DNA of 22,323 nucleotides from Fragilaria crotonensis. Lineage: Eukaryota > Bacillariophyta > Fragilariophyceae > Fragilariales > Fragilariaceae. Location: contig JAKSYS010000817.1 in assembly GCA_022925895.1 (NCBI GenBank), positions 1 through 22,323 on the forward strand, written 5' to 3'. Positions 9,600 through 18,543 of the stretch are shown piece after piece. The notes below the pieces were generated by a model that searched no databases, was not told the DNA's origin, and worked only from the letters and a program-made list of their open reading frames with translations. How positions within the stretch are numbered: position 1 is the stretch's first letter; the number at the start of each line of letters is the position of its first letter. Made by a program: the position numbers and the translations under genes.

Positions 9600-10425
9600 C
9601 GATGGTTCACGACTCAGATGGCACATTTGCTTTACTGGAGGCTGAGGGAAAGTTGTATACCGACATTGTAATGGAACCGCTGATCGGTTGACTCACCGCA
9701 ATATGCTCATATCATTAGGAATGGTCGCGGTTATGTGAACGCATATCTGACGGAGCATAAGAACAAGTCAATCTATGCGCTTGACAACTTTATCAAGAAA
9801 GTGGGAATTTTTAGAAGTTTTGTTGTGTGACAACAGCGCGACGATCAATTTTTGGAGCAAATGGAAGAAAAGGATTGGGAATGGCCGCGGTCGCATGAAG
9901 GCATATCTGATGGAGCATAAGAATGAGTCTATGCGCTTGACAACTTTATCAAGAAAGTGGGAATTTTGGAATTGTTGTTGTGTGATAACAACGCGACAAT
10001 GTATTTTTAGAGTGAATGGAAGAAAATGATTCGTAAGTATTTGATTGAGCCAAAGTACACAGAACCTTAGTCACCATTTCAAAACAAAGCCAAATTGGAA
10101 AGTTGATAATTTGAAAACTATGTTCCCAAGATTTCAAGACAAAACCCAATTGCTGAGGTGACTCTTGAACTATCTTGTCAATCTTTGTGTGAGACCCTGC
10201 TGATCTGCAAGAAAGATGCGTGTTGAAGAAGTCCACGGAAGAACTCCAGACATTTCACTCTACACTGTGCAGGGATGGTATGAGGTTGTATCTTACTTTG
10301 TTGACAACAATGACAATGAGCGGAAATTGGAATGCTGGCTAGGGCCAGCAGAAGAGTATGGTGGCGGGGACGCGGCATTTCTATTGCCAAAGTTGGCAAG
10401 ACCAATCGTGAGGAGTTCCTACTAG
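9600..10425 (+). pseudogene. Copia integrase remnant
   Basis: The remnant begins with a peptide like the conserved leader of diatom copia integrases (TTQMAHLLYWRLR). A core fragment with DNFIKKVGIF follows and occurs twice because of a tandem duplication. The block RTPDIS with GWYEVVSYF and ECWLG at about 10238-10350 corresponds to the region after the catalytic Glu. Frames shift repeatedly and stops are frequent, so nothing can be translated. Integrase normally inserts the cDNA copy into the genome. The catalytic Asp-Asp-Glu cannot be placed reliably in this copy. Confidence 0.7.
9718..10035 (+). repeat. Tandem duplication of 156-160 bp inside the integrase remnant
   Basis: Copy 1 (about 9718-9877) and copy 2 (about 9878-10035) both start GGAATGG, share CATATCTGA and GGAGCATAAGAA, and carry the identical stretch GCGCTTGACAACTTTATC at 9778 and 9934. 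They differ by about 10-15% plus a 4-bp indel. The duplication doubled one part of the integrase core after or during decay. Confidence 0.85.
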
Positions 10426-10572
10426 GCCGTGACATCTGACTAGCATGCGGATAGAAAGGATGAGATAGAGGAATTGCTGAGATTCATTGATTGATGACAA
10501 GATGACAAATAAGGAGGTAGCGGAGGAGCTCAGTGCTGACCATCAGCTTGCATTGGTTGACATTTTTTCCGT

Positions 10573-10827
10573 TCTGACGCTGACGATCATACCCCCGAAG
10601 CATTCGATCAATATTTAACAGCCGAGATTGTTTCCGATGGAGCGAGGAGGAGAATTCCTCCTATGCACCGCGAGGAGGACGAAAAGAGATAACAATGGAA
10701 ACAAGTCAATTGGATCGTCGAACCCAAACCCTTGTTGGATTACCGAGAGTACCTCGTTCGTTTTAAGGACGGGACAGAGGAAACCTATACGGCAAACTTG
10801 ATGACTGACTCTTGTTTTCACTAATAG
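10573..10827 (+). pseudogene. Copia pol linker remnant between integrase and RT
   Basis: Frame 1 reads DADDHTPEAFDQYL and onward to an in-frame TAA at 10690-10692. It then continues in the same frame with PKPLLDYREYLVRFKDG and TANLMTD before stopping near 10825. Diatom copia proteins carry this acidic linker and a LDTREY/FxDG block before RT. The fragment has no enzymatic residues. It helps fix the element type and orientation. Confidence 0.75.
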
Positions 10828-11235
10828 ATGACGAAGGTTAATGATTGCAGGTGATGCAAGAGATCATCGACGAAGAGCAAGATACTGTGTTTCAGGATGA
10901 GGATGTAAAATACTTGACAAGGCCGGTCCAAGACCGAAGAGAGCGACGAAGGGTAGATGTCTCCTTGTTGAATGGAAAGGGAGATCCACCACATCATGGG
11001 TGCCTTTAGTAGATCTACAGGACTCCTGCCCGGTCCAGGTAGCGGCCTGCGAGATTGGACGGATTGATGTCCTGGCTGATTCCCGTGTTGTTGATGTCAA
11101 GATATATGGTCTCGCCGGCGCGACAAGGACACGTGGAACAGGTCCTCTTCCATACTTTTGCATATTTAAAAACATCATCCGCGTTCAACAACGGTCTTTG
11201 ATGATACAATCCCAACCTTTCAAGGGGAATGGTTC

Positions 11236-11622
11236 ATGAAATGTGACTGGTCAGAGTTTTGCCCTGACCTATTGGAGGCACTACCCCAAAGCATGCCTAC
11301 ACCTCGTGGAAAGGAAGCATGTGTTGTGGACGCGGATTTTGCGGGTTGCAGAATGACCAGGCGGTCACTTCCGGGAGTCTTAACCTTAGTTAATTGGGTG
11401 CCGATCAAAGCGTCAACATATGGTTCAAAGGTGCCCGGGATGAGGTTGTCCATCGAGATGATAGAAGGATTGTGATATAAGTTGTGAATGATGGGAGTGC
11501 CGGTCACTGAAGTGTGTTCAGTGTTTTGTGACAACTCGGCAGTGGTTTTTACGAATTCCCGCACTGAGTCAATGCTCATAAAGAAACACACTGCAATCAA
11601 CTTTTACTAACTAAGGGAGGCC
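11236..11622 (+). pseudogene. Copia RNase H remnant
   Basis: From ATG 11236 frame 1 reads MKCDWSEF, then MPTPRGKE, then VDADFAGCRMTRRSLPG, the start of the copia RNase H with its first catalytic Asp. Stops at TGA 11473-11475 and TGA 11485-11487 interrupt the block G-L-stop-Y-K-L-stop-M-M-G-V-P, and in relatives both positions are Arg. The same frame goes on with VFCDNSAVV (a further catalytic Asp) and RTESMLIKKH to TAA 11608-11610. Both TGA codons fit CGA-to-TGA transitions. The fragment is clearly dead. Confidence 0.8.
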
Positions 11623-11660
11623 AGTCCTGCAGGGATGATAATACTCAGACAAATTTCAAA

Positions 11661-11873
11661 GAGCGGGTGGAAAACACACTCTGGTGACCCGGTAATCACT
11701 GTCGTAAACAGTAGGCTACTACCATCACAGGAGGGTTTAGTTAATGACGTAGCCGAGGCCTCTGTCACTATTGGGATGAAGTTCGAAATGTGATTCGACT
11801 CTGCTTAAGGGATTCCAGGAGGGGACTGCGGGGACTGTTCATACTACATTGTGCTGTACTGGTTCTAGACTTC
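11661..11873. other. Spacer between copia relic and pogo element
   Basis: No gene is visible. The first part may be the very end of the copia pol or its 3' LTR, but no matching second LTR was found to confirm this. Confidence 0.35.
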
Positions 11874-11875
11874 TA

Positions 11876-11901
11876 CCGTAAATTGCGCCCATTAAGAGAT
11901 G
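11876..11901 (+). repeat. Left terminal inverted repeat of the pogo element
   Basis: The 26 bases from CCGTAAATTGCGCCC to GAGATG match the right end in reverse complement with one mismatch (A at 11894 against C). They follow the TA at 11874-11875. Confidence 0.87.
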
Positions 11902-11924
11902 CGGAATGTACATGAATCACTTTC

Positions 11925-11943
11925 AAAATCTCTGAATCACCAC
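11925..11943 (+). repeat. Subterminal repeat motif, left copy
   Basis: AAAATCTCTGAATCACCAC resembles two right-end copies at 14715-14733 and 14780-14797. The core ATCTCTTAAT also occurs inverted inside the left TIR (11891-11900). Such iterated motifs are candidate transposase binding sites; this is inference. Confidence 0.55.
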
Positions 11944-12123
11944 AAACTTTTAATTTTTGTATGTACATGATTCCCGACAGGAGGAGGAGTCAACGACTAC
12001 TATAGTACCTTGCAACACATGAAGATGAAATGGCGCGTTTGTTGCTCATACCACTACCTGGCGCTGTTTCATTGTTTCAACTCATGCCGCTTTCATTGTG
12101 GGCGCTACTACCTCAACAAAATC

Positions 12124-13610
12124 ATGGCTTCTGATAACGAAGATGACAATGTTGAGCCTATGAACGGAGAGGCACGTAAAAAGGGACAAAGAAGGTTCAC
12201 TATCCAGGAAAAGGCTTCAATTATCCTGACAGTGGCGCGTCTGATGGAGCAGCATGGCATGACGCTGCGCGAAGCGTGTGAGGACCTCAACATCAACTCT
12301 GGCATGCATTGGGCATGGACAAAAAGTATTGATGCAATGCTTGAGGAAGTCAAGAAGAACAACATCAAGGCAAAATGCATTGATCGCGGAAAGGACTCTT
12401 GTTTGACACAACACAAGCAAGAATTATTGCAGTTTATCTTCGAACTCCGCGAGCAAGGAATGGCGGTGTCAGTCCCTATGGTGTCAATAAAAGCTGCTCA
12501 AATTTCTGAGCAATTCCGCATGAAATCAATGGATGCACAATTTCACTCAGCCCGAAGGTTTATCCGTAGCCAGGGGCTCGTGTTTCGTCTTGGGACAATT
12601 GAATCACAACGTTCACCTGCAGAGGTTGCCTCCGAGGCCTTGGACTACATACAGAATGTTGCACATCCAAAGGCATCACAACATGGTGTCAGACATGAAG
12701 ATTTTATTCTAAACAAGGATCAGACACCGATTCCATTTACTTACAACCCAAAGAAAACCATTGAAATTATGGGAAGGCGCACAGTTCACATTCGAAAGTC
12801 ACCCGGTGATACGAAGCGCGCCACATTTGCAATGACTGTCACTGCTTCTGGTAAGGCTCTTATATTTAAGGGTGCTCGAAATGGCTGGATTGTACAATGT
12901 GAATTTCCATTGTATGAAACAGACATGATTTACTTGTGTTAGCAAAATGCTTGGATGGACGAGGAAGCAATGATTGGTTGGGTTGGCCACGTGCTTCGCC
13001 CTTACATTGAAACTGCGCCAGCTGGTGTTCTTCCTATTTTATTCTTGGATGCATTTCGCTGTCACATGATGGCATCAGTTGTCGGCAGAATCCAAGATTT
13101 CGGAGTTGAGGTTGAACACATCCTTGGGGGTGTACTTCGTTGTGCCAACCTGTCAACATCGGAGTGAACAAGCCCTTTAAGAACCGGATTAGACGACAGG
13201 AGTGGGAGGAGTGGATGATTGCAGAAGGATTAGCAAATGGTACGACATTGCCACCAACAAGACAGAACATAATTGAATGGACTCGGATTGCAATGGACAG
13301 CCTCCCCGCACAAATGATACAAAATGCTTGGAGGCATGGCCCTTACTCCTGGTTTCCATTAGCAGCAGCAGAACAACCACCGGAAGCGCAGCATGCTGCT
13401 GACGAGGAAGCAATACCTGCTGCTCTTGATGTACAAGCTGAACGCGAGGAAGACGAGGAAAGCAATACTGACAGCGTAGATATTCAATCCAATAGGTTTA
13501 TCGTTTTCAACAATTCCTTTGTTTCTAATAGTAACTACGGTTCTACTTATCTTGATATTAATAGCTATCGTCTTCAGCAACATAATCTTGATCATCACTA
13601 TCATCACTAA
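12124..13610 (+). pseudogene. pogo-type transposase (DDE), inactivated
   Basis: The chosen start is ATG 12124 (MASDNEDD). An in-frame ATG at 12019 would add a Cys-rich leader unlike a protein domain. The order is an N-terminal helix-turn-helix beginning RRFTIQEKAS, then a CENP-B-like DNA-binding region (about 12400-12600), then the DDE_1 catalytic domain. The first Asp is in NKDQTP (12718-12720) and the second in FLDAFRCH (13048-13050). The third should be in the CQPVD motif but reads CQPVNIGVNKPFK, with Asn at 13155-13157. A TAG at 12940-12942 interrupts frame 1, probably from CAG. A G run at 13126-13130 lacks one base, moving the reading to frame 3. The tail is acidic. The normal job is cut-and-paste movement of the element; three lesions make this copy inactive. 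Confidence 0.85.
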
Positions 13611-14630
13611 AGCACGTGTACACCTTTGTTCAATTCCTTGTTGTGTATCGGACTTCTAAATCCTCCAATCGTACATTGCTTCTTCTTGTCCGGCAAACCA
13701 AATCTCTTCTTCCTCTTCACCGGCAGCTTCCTTGCTGTGGTGGTAGCTGGTGCTGGTGAGGACGTTTGATCACCAAGCACTTGTTCCTCTTCACCTGATC
13801 TTTTTCCCGAAGTGACTTTCTTCCGTCTGGTACTCTGTATGTTCCTTGTTGTAACAGTAGAAGCAGCAACGGAATCATTGTTTTTCTTCTGAAGAGTAGC
13901 ATTTTTCTGCGCCAATGCCACCTTCTCCACAAGAATACAATTGCTTTGTCTGGACGGCGTCAAATCATTCCTTTCCTTGACTTCTCTTCTTTTCTTTGAA
14001 CGCATTTGCATCCTTTGCAGGCGAAGGGGTGTGACACTGTTGTGGGGCAGGTGCACCAGTTGTTGTTGCGTTTGTAAAATCCTGCTGGCTGCACATGATT
14101 TTCATGCTGCTGTTGTGTCCTCATCGTCGTCGAGGAGTCAATGTTCGCGCCTCGTGGATCGTCGTCATCTGACACAAAAATGTCTTTGTCTCCTCCCAAA
14201 CGGGTGAGGAGCGCCATTTCTTCTGCACTGTCTTCCTCTCCTTTTGCAATTATAGCCAAGAAAGCGGTGGTGGCCTTAGACAAAAATCAGAGATAAGCGC
14301 TGCCAGACAACAGCCCATGTTGTGTTGCCACTTCTTTTGCTTGATTGATTGGACTGTCGCTCCCAGCAGAATACACCTCTGTGACTTGTGCCAAAACTCC
14401 ATCAAATGTTTTGGCGTGGGCAACAAAGTGACGCTGTAAGAATAGAATCCAACACAACGCTGGTCAATACCATCTGAAACATGGTATGCAGCAATCGTGG
14501 TTTCTTCTCTGCCAACACAGTTGAGAATTTGTACCTTCCTAAGCCTCAGAACAAGAACATCTTCGGCGACGAGGGTGCCACAAACCTCATGTTGATAACA
14601 CGCACGATCGACCGTTACTGTTGGCTTCAA
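13607..14630 (-). pseudogene. Second gene of the pogo element, unknown function, frameshifted
   Basis: Three overlapping minus-strand frames form one coding path: 14630 to about 14285, about 14283 to about 13985, and on to the TAG at 13607-13609. The first part begins MKPTVTVDRACYQHE and is mixed hydrophobic and polar, perhaps globular. The second has an acidic patch (VSDDDDPR) and a Cys cluster (WCTCP, then CKGCKC) that could bind metal. The third is strongly basic with Lys/Arg clusters (RKLPVKRKKRFG) that look like nuclear signals. The first break fits loss of one T in a T run near 14279-14283; the second is near 13975-13995. Its stop overlaps the transposase stop tail to tail. I do not recognise a domain. 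Nucleic-acid binding is only a guess from composition. Alternatively the breaks could be short introns. Confidence 0.55.
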
Positions 14631-14714
14631 TGCCGACTATTTCAACGGTGATGCCAGTCGGGTGATGAATGCTTGCGCTCATGGTCAATGCGTGTTGTGT
14701 GTGGTTACACACTT

Positions 14715-14797
14715 AATATCTCTTAATCACCACAATATTGCGTTATTTAGGATGTACATAAGATTCCGTCAAATTCTGTCAAAATCTCTTAATCACC
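14715..14797 (+). repeat. Subterminal repeat motifs, two right copies
   Basis: AATATCTCTTAATCACCAC (14715-14733) and CAAAATCTCTTAATCACC (14780-14797) are direct repeats of each other and of the left copy at 11925-11943. Confidence 0.6.
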
Positions 14798-14799
14798 TT

Positions 14800-14825
14800 C
14801 ATCTCTGAATGGGCGCAATTTACGG
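14800..14825 (-). repeat. Right terminal inverted repeat of the pogo element
   Basis: The sequence runs from CATCTC to GGGCGCAATTTACGG and is the reverse complement of the left end apart from one base. It is followed by TA at 14826-14827. Confidence 0.87.
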
Positions 14826-14827
14826 TA

Positions 14828-15382
14828 GTCTACTAGACGGAACAGTCTTCGGTGTGTCGTGAAGAAGGTCTCCTACTATTGACAGTACAACGGTAGCATG
14901 GATCATCGGTACAGTACAGGAGACAGGCAATGTCGTTCTCACTCTTTGATTCACTCTCCATATATCATATATGCATATCTGCTTCTCCATATGTTACAGA
15001 AGACTCTTGCTGACTATTGACATGCTTCCAATACAATTGTACTCCGAGTAGCTCTGTAGAGAAGAGACACACTCGTAGATTTTTGATGTCATTGCTTACG
15101 AACGCTTCGATACCGTACTTGTACCGGAGTATACAGAAGCGGTTTCGAATCATCTTTTTGAAGCACCACATACACAACGACGTCAATACATATCGACTTC
15201 ATCGACTGCCAGCTCAGATTGGGAAGACCTTCAGCACCGCAAGACTGACGGTAACGTTTGTTGAGAAGCCAAAAGGTCACGGTTCTAATTTACTGCGTCC
15301 TCATCAAGAATGTACACATCTCCGAAAAGGGGATCAACGTGACTTCCACATCTCCAAGAGCGGGATCAACGTGGCGTCCACA
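14828..15382. other. Intergenic region downstream of the AAA gene
   Basis: It lies between the pogo element and the stop of the minus-strand AAA gene and probably contains that gene's 3' UTR. An AT-rich near-palindromic stretch rich in CATATAT lies at about 14958-14995. Plus-strand frames that continue from here into the AAA gene are antisense shadows. Confidence 0.5.
15316..15379. repeat. Two tandem 32-bp copies next to the AAA stop codon
   Basis: Copy 1 is 15316-15347 and copy 2 is 15348-15379. Both start ACATCTCC, contain GGATCAACGTG and end TCC, with a few substitutions. The array ends three bases before the AAA gene's stop at 15383-15385, so it lies in the presumed 3' UTR. Confidence 0.75.
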
Positions 15383-18300
15383 TCATGCTGCCATCGCTCG
15401 TACGCTTGCTTCCTTCAGCCAATTATGCTTGGCAACGGATCCCCAATCATCACTGTACATCCACATGGCACGATTAAAATGTGGTCTTGCTTGGTCAAAC
15501 TCGCCGACATCAGCGAGATAAAATGCAAGTCGTTCGTTCGCCAGTCCTTCCATATGAAGCCATTTCCTTTCGGCCATAGTACGGATTGCTCGGTTGTACG
15601 AAACGGTAACGTCATCAGGCCTCGACCTCCGTTTCGACGCCAAATTGTGTGCCTCAAGAAAACACAGAAGTGGTTGGCAATTCGGCGACAGCTTCAGCTT
15701 TTCCATAGCCTTGTGGTATTTGCGTGCACTCTTCAAGTGACAACGCTCGCCTGTGCTGCGGTGGAGTTCATAACCAACGCTGGAGGCAAAAATACCACTG
15801 GTATACATTGAAGTGACTTCAGTGGAAGTATCATCAACAGCCGCCACTTCCTTGACTGCAGAAGCCGCCATCTCCAAAAACCCGAAGTGGTAGGCGAGCT
15901 GTAACTTGTGAAGCCAAAATATCCACAAAAATGATGTGTTGTTGGCCTCTCGAGCGAATTCGAGGTATTCAGTCTCATTGATCATCTCGCCATTCAATGC
16001 CAGCAAATCACTCCATGACGTCGGACGCATTCGAAGGTTGAGAACAAATTGAAAGACCGGCGAAACCCAGTGCAATAACGAGGAGTGCCCAAATTCGCGC
16101 GCTCGTCGGTAAGTAGGACGCTGGAAATCCTCGACAGTTGCCAGATTTTCTCCAATAAAGCATCGCTGCGAAACACTATTGAAGCAGGAATAGATTGCAT
16201 GCATCACATCACCAACTTCGAAGCCATCCTCTACAGCCCGATCGAATGATGGCCCCAGCATCTCGATTGGCTCACGCCAGTGCGATGCCAATCCCTCGCA
16301 GAGGACAAGTGTTGCACATGAAACCTCTTTACTTCTGACCTTTTCCAATATTGCCAAGGCCAAGTTTCCGATGCGATAGGCCTGCGCGTGGTTTCCCATA
16401 GCGACGTGCAATGTCGCGTACATCGCAAGTGCCGGAGGACTGAAAGGCGACAACCCTTGCGATAGGGTTAGCTCCACGGCAAGCAGTGCATAGAACGTCA
16501 GCTCCTTCGTTGCACTCTTTTGTCCGCAGTGGCAGCTGCCGTTGAATAGTAAGCGCACGGCAGCCTTTTGCAAGACATCGCAGACAGCAGGCATTGAAAG
16601 AATTTCGCGGTCAGTTTTGCTCCGCATCGCCTGCGTCACCTTCAAAAGTTTGAACAACACATGGCGGACCGATATCTTGGGAGGCACTTTTACTCCAAGA
16701 ATGTTGAGAGTACGGTTGACGGTTGCAATAGTCGCGTCAATATCGCTAGACGCGATGCGCGCCTCAACTTCAACGAGTAGTAAAACAACCTTCTCATCCA
16801 GTAGTTTACAATGCACCAATGCGTCCCCCAAAATGGTTGTGGAAGCGTCAAAGTTCCCAATAATCAACTCCACTTTAGCAAGAGACTCGGCTACTTCAAA
16901 TGCCAGATTATGATGATCCACCCACTTGGTTTCTGGATCGAGCAATTCGTGAGCGCGACGTAAAAAACCTGCTGCGTCAACAAAAGCAGATTTTTCTCTA
17001 CTGTACTTGGAAGCTTCAAGATTCAACTGGGCCATCTTGATCTTTTCTTGCGGGGAATCGACCTGCCCAATACCTTGGTTCAGGTGATTCGCTGCGGCGT
17101 AAAGGGACTCGGGGTCTCCGCGAAGCAAGAACCATTCTCCAATCAATCTATGTAGTCTCGCCTGTTCTTTGTCCGACATCATCGATTGAAAACATGACAG
17201 TATTTTGTCGTGTCCAAATCGATACCCCTCCTTTGTCCGCTCAAGAAGCCCTTCGTCTACACCTGCGGCTAGGGACCTGCAAACATTTTCTGAAATCGAT
17301 GATGTGGAATCATCTGCTACAGCACATTCAACGGTGGGAGTACCAAGGAATGCAGAAGTGGAACAAAGTCCATGGAGGACGCTCTCGTCAAACGAAAATC
17401 CCAACAACGATGCAATCTTGCAGGCTTCTTGCACTTTCGAGTCCAATCTCGCCGCTTTGAGAGCAAGCAGCCCGGCGACGCTGTCAGAAACCTGGATTCG
17501 TTCACGGATTTCATCAGTGTTAAAACTCCACGAAAACCTTCTCGCTTTGCGTTGGATTGACATCAAACCTTCCTCCTTTACGTGTTCCATGAGGCGGAGC
17601 ACATGGAACGGGTTACCCGCAGTCTTGTGCCACACAACGTCAGACAAAGCGTGTACCTCCGCCGAGTTGGATCCCAGTGAGGCTGATAGCAGGTGATAGA
17701 CAGCGGTCCGGTCCAAGCATTCAACCTGTAGATCAATGACACGGTTCTTCACCTCGTTAGGGCGAAATAAAAACTCTACGTTTTCAGCATCTTCGTCGCG
17801 ATACGAAAAAATCAACAATGCGTTCCTCAATGCAGAGTTCTGTAAGAGCATTGTGATAAGATGCATGGATCCTTCATCCATCCATTGAAGATCATCGATG
17901 AACATGACGATTGGGTGCTTCGGTGAAGTCAAGGCGTAGAGAAAATGCATGACTGCGACCTTGAACTTGGTGTATGTGAATTCATTTTTTTTGGATCAAC
18001 GTCATCATCTTGGATCTCCAACTCTCCCGTGACACCTGATAGATTGGTAATCACCCTTGAGAGAACACTGCAGTTCGGTCCCAGTGCTTTACGAATCTCA
18101 TTTCTTCGATTGTCATCAAAGTCAGGTGATTGACTAACAAGATCGCAGAGATCAGAAAGGGCAGTCATGATTGCGGAGTATGGTTCCTTCACCCCTGTGT
18201 TCTGGAAAAACTTTCCGCTGCAAAAGTAGCCACGACTATCGCAAACAGTTTCTCTCAAATTCTCGACCAACGTCGTCTTGCCTACTCCGCTGACCCCGTG

Positions 18301-18543
18301 GACAAGCACGACAGCTGAGCTATTCGAAAGGATGACTTGTTCGTAGGCTTTAAGAAGTTGGAGATTCTCACGAGTTCGGCCGCAGACCACTGGGGTGGAC
18401 AAATTTTGTGCCCATAGGTTTCCCTCGTCCTCTGATGATGAGAGCAAGCTCACGGTGTTGGAACCGTCATAGTGGGCGTCGATGTCCACAGTGTAGTCAG
18501 CTCTGATCATCTCGTCGTTGCAGGTTGTTTTTGTTGAGAACAT
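15383..18543 (-). CDS. AAA/STAND ATPase with long TPR-like region (PknK / multisensor-kinase core type), one frameshift
   Basis: ATG 18543 is the first Met in frame, and an upstream in-frame TAA excludes a longer simple start. With one missing base restored the length is 1,053 residues. The AAA_16-type NTPase comes first: the GR-x-x-E-type entry region (CGRTRENLQLL), Walker A GVSGVGKT (18274-18297), the family block GYFCSGKF with PYSAIMTAL, and Walker B VMFIDDLQWMD (about 17876-17906). The family's GNPFHVLRLM, FGHDKI and NHLNQGI segments follow, then long TPR-like helices, ending in the block LANERLAFYL with WGSVAKHNWL. This is the central module of cyanobacterial multisensor Ser/Thr-His kinases, but no kinase, GAF, PAS or histidine-kinase domain is present. 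Probable role: ATP-dependent soluble signalling scaffold (inference). The frame breaks in an A8 run at about 17985-17993, where a ninth A would join both halves. Confidence 0.82.

Larger units (their letters stand above)
9590..11660 (+). mobile_element. Ty1/copia (CoDi-like) retrotransposon relic
   Basis: Pieces of a copia pol polyprotein appear in the correct order on the plus strand but in changing frames: an integrase leader (AHLLYWRLR near 9618), an integrase core (DNFIKKVG near 9784), the post-integrase block (GRTPDIS, 10238-10258), a linker (TPEAFDQYL, 10591-10617; LLDYREYLVRF, about 10732-10764), and TSWVPL with VDLQDSCPVQVA (10991-11044). The RNase H then follows directly (DADFAGCRMTRRS, near 11330). 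The RT core with its YVDD-type motif is missing, so more than 1 kb has been lost between about 11090 and 11200. LTRs, gag and protease were not found; the left limit is uncertain. The peptide style is that of diatom CoDi elements as I know them. Confidence 0.8.
11876..14825. mobile_element. pogo-like DNA transposon with TIRs and TA target duplication
   Basis: The element is 2,950 bp long. It begins CCGTAAATTGCGCCC and ends with the exact complement, and each end is flanked by TA (11874-11875 and 14826-14827), the target duplication of the Tc1/mariner/pogo superfamily. It contains two genes in convergent orientation: a plus-strand transposase with HTH, CENP-B-like and DDE regions, and a minus-strand gene of unknown function. 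The two stop codons overlap. Subterminal copies of ATCTCTTAATCACC lie near both ends. The transposase is disabled as written, so this copy could move only if helped in trans; its ends look intact. Confidence 0.87.

Noticed and set aside
15120-15150. tRNA-like TTCGAATC string
   Set aside because: No cloverleaf can be folded around it; no tRNA gene was found in the window.
15017-15811. 264-codon plus-strand open frame
   Set aside because: Its second half is antisense to the conserved C-terminus of the AAA gene, and its composition shows no domain. It is a shadow.
16542-17696. Plus-strand frames of 123 and 163 codons
   Set aside because: They lie fully antisense to the well-conserved AAA gene.
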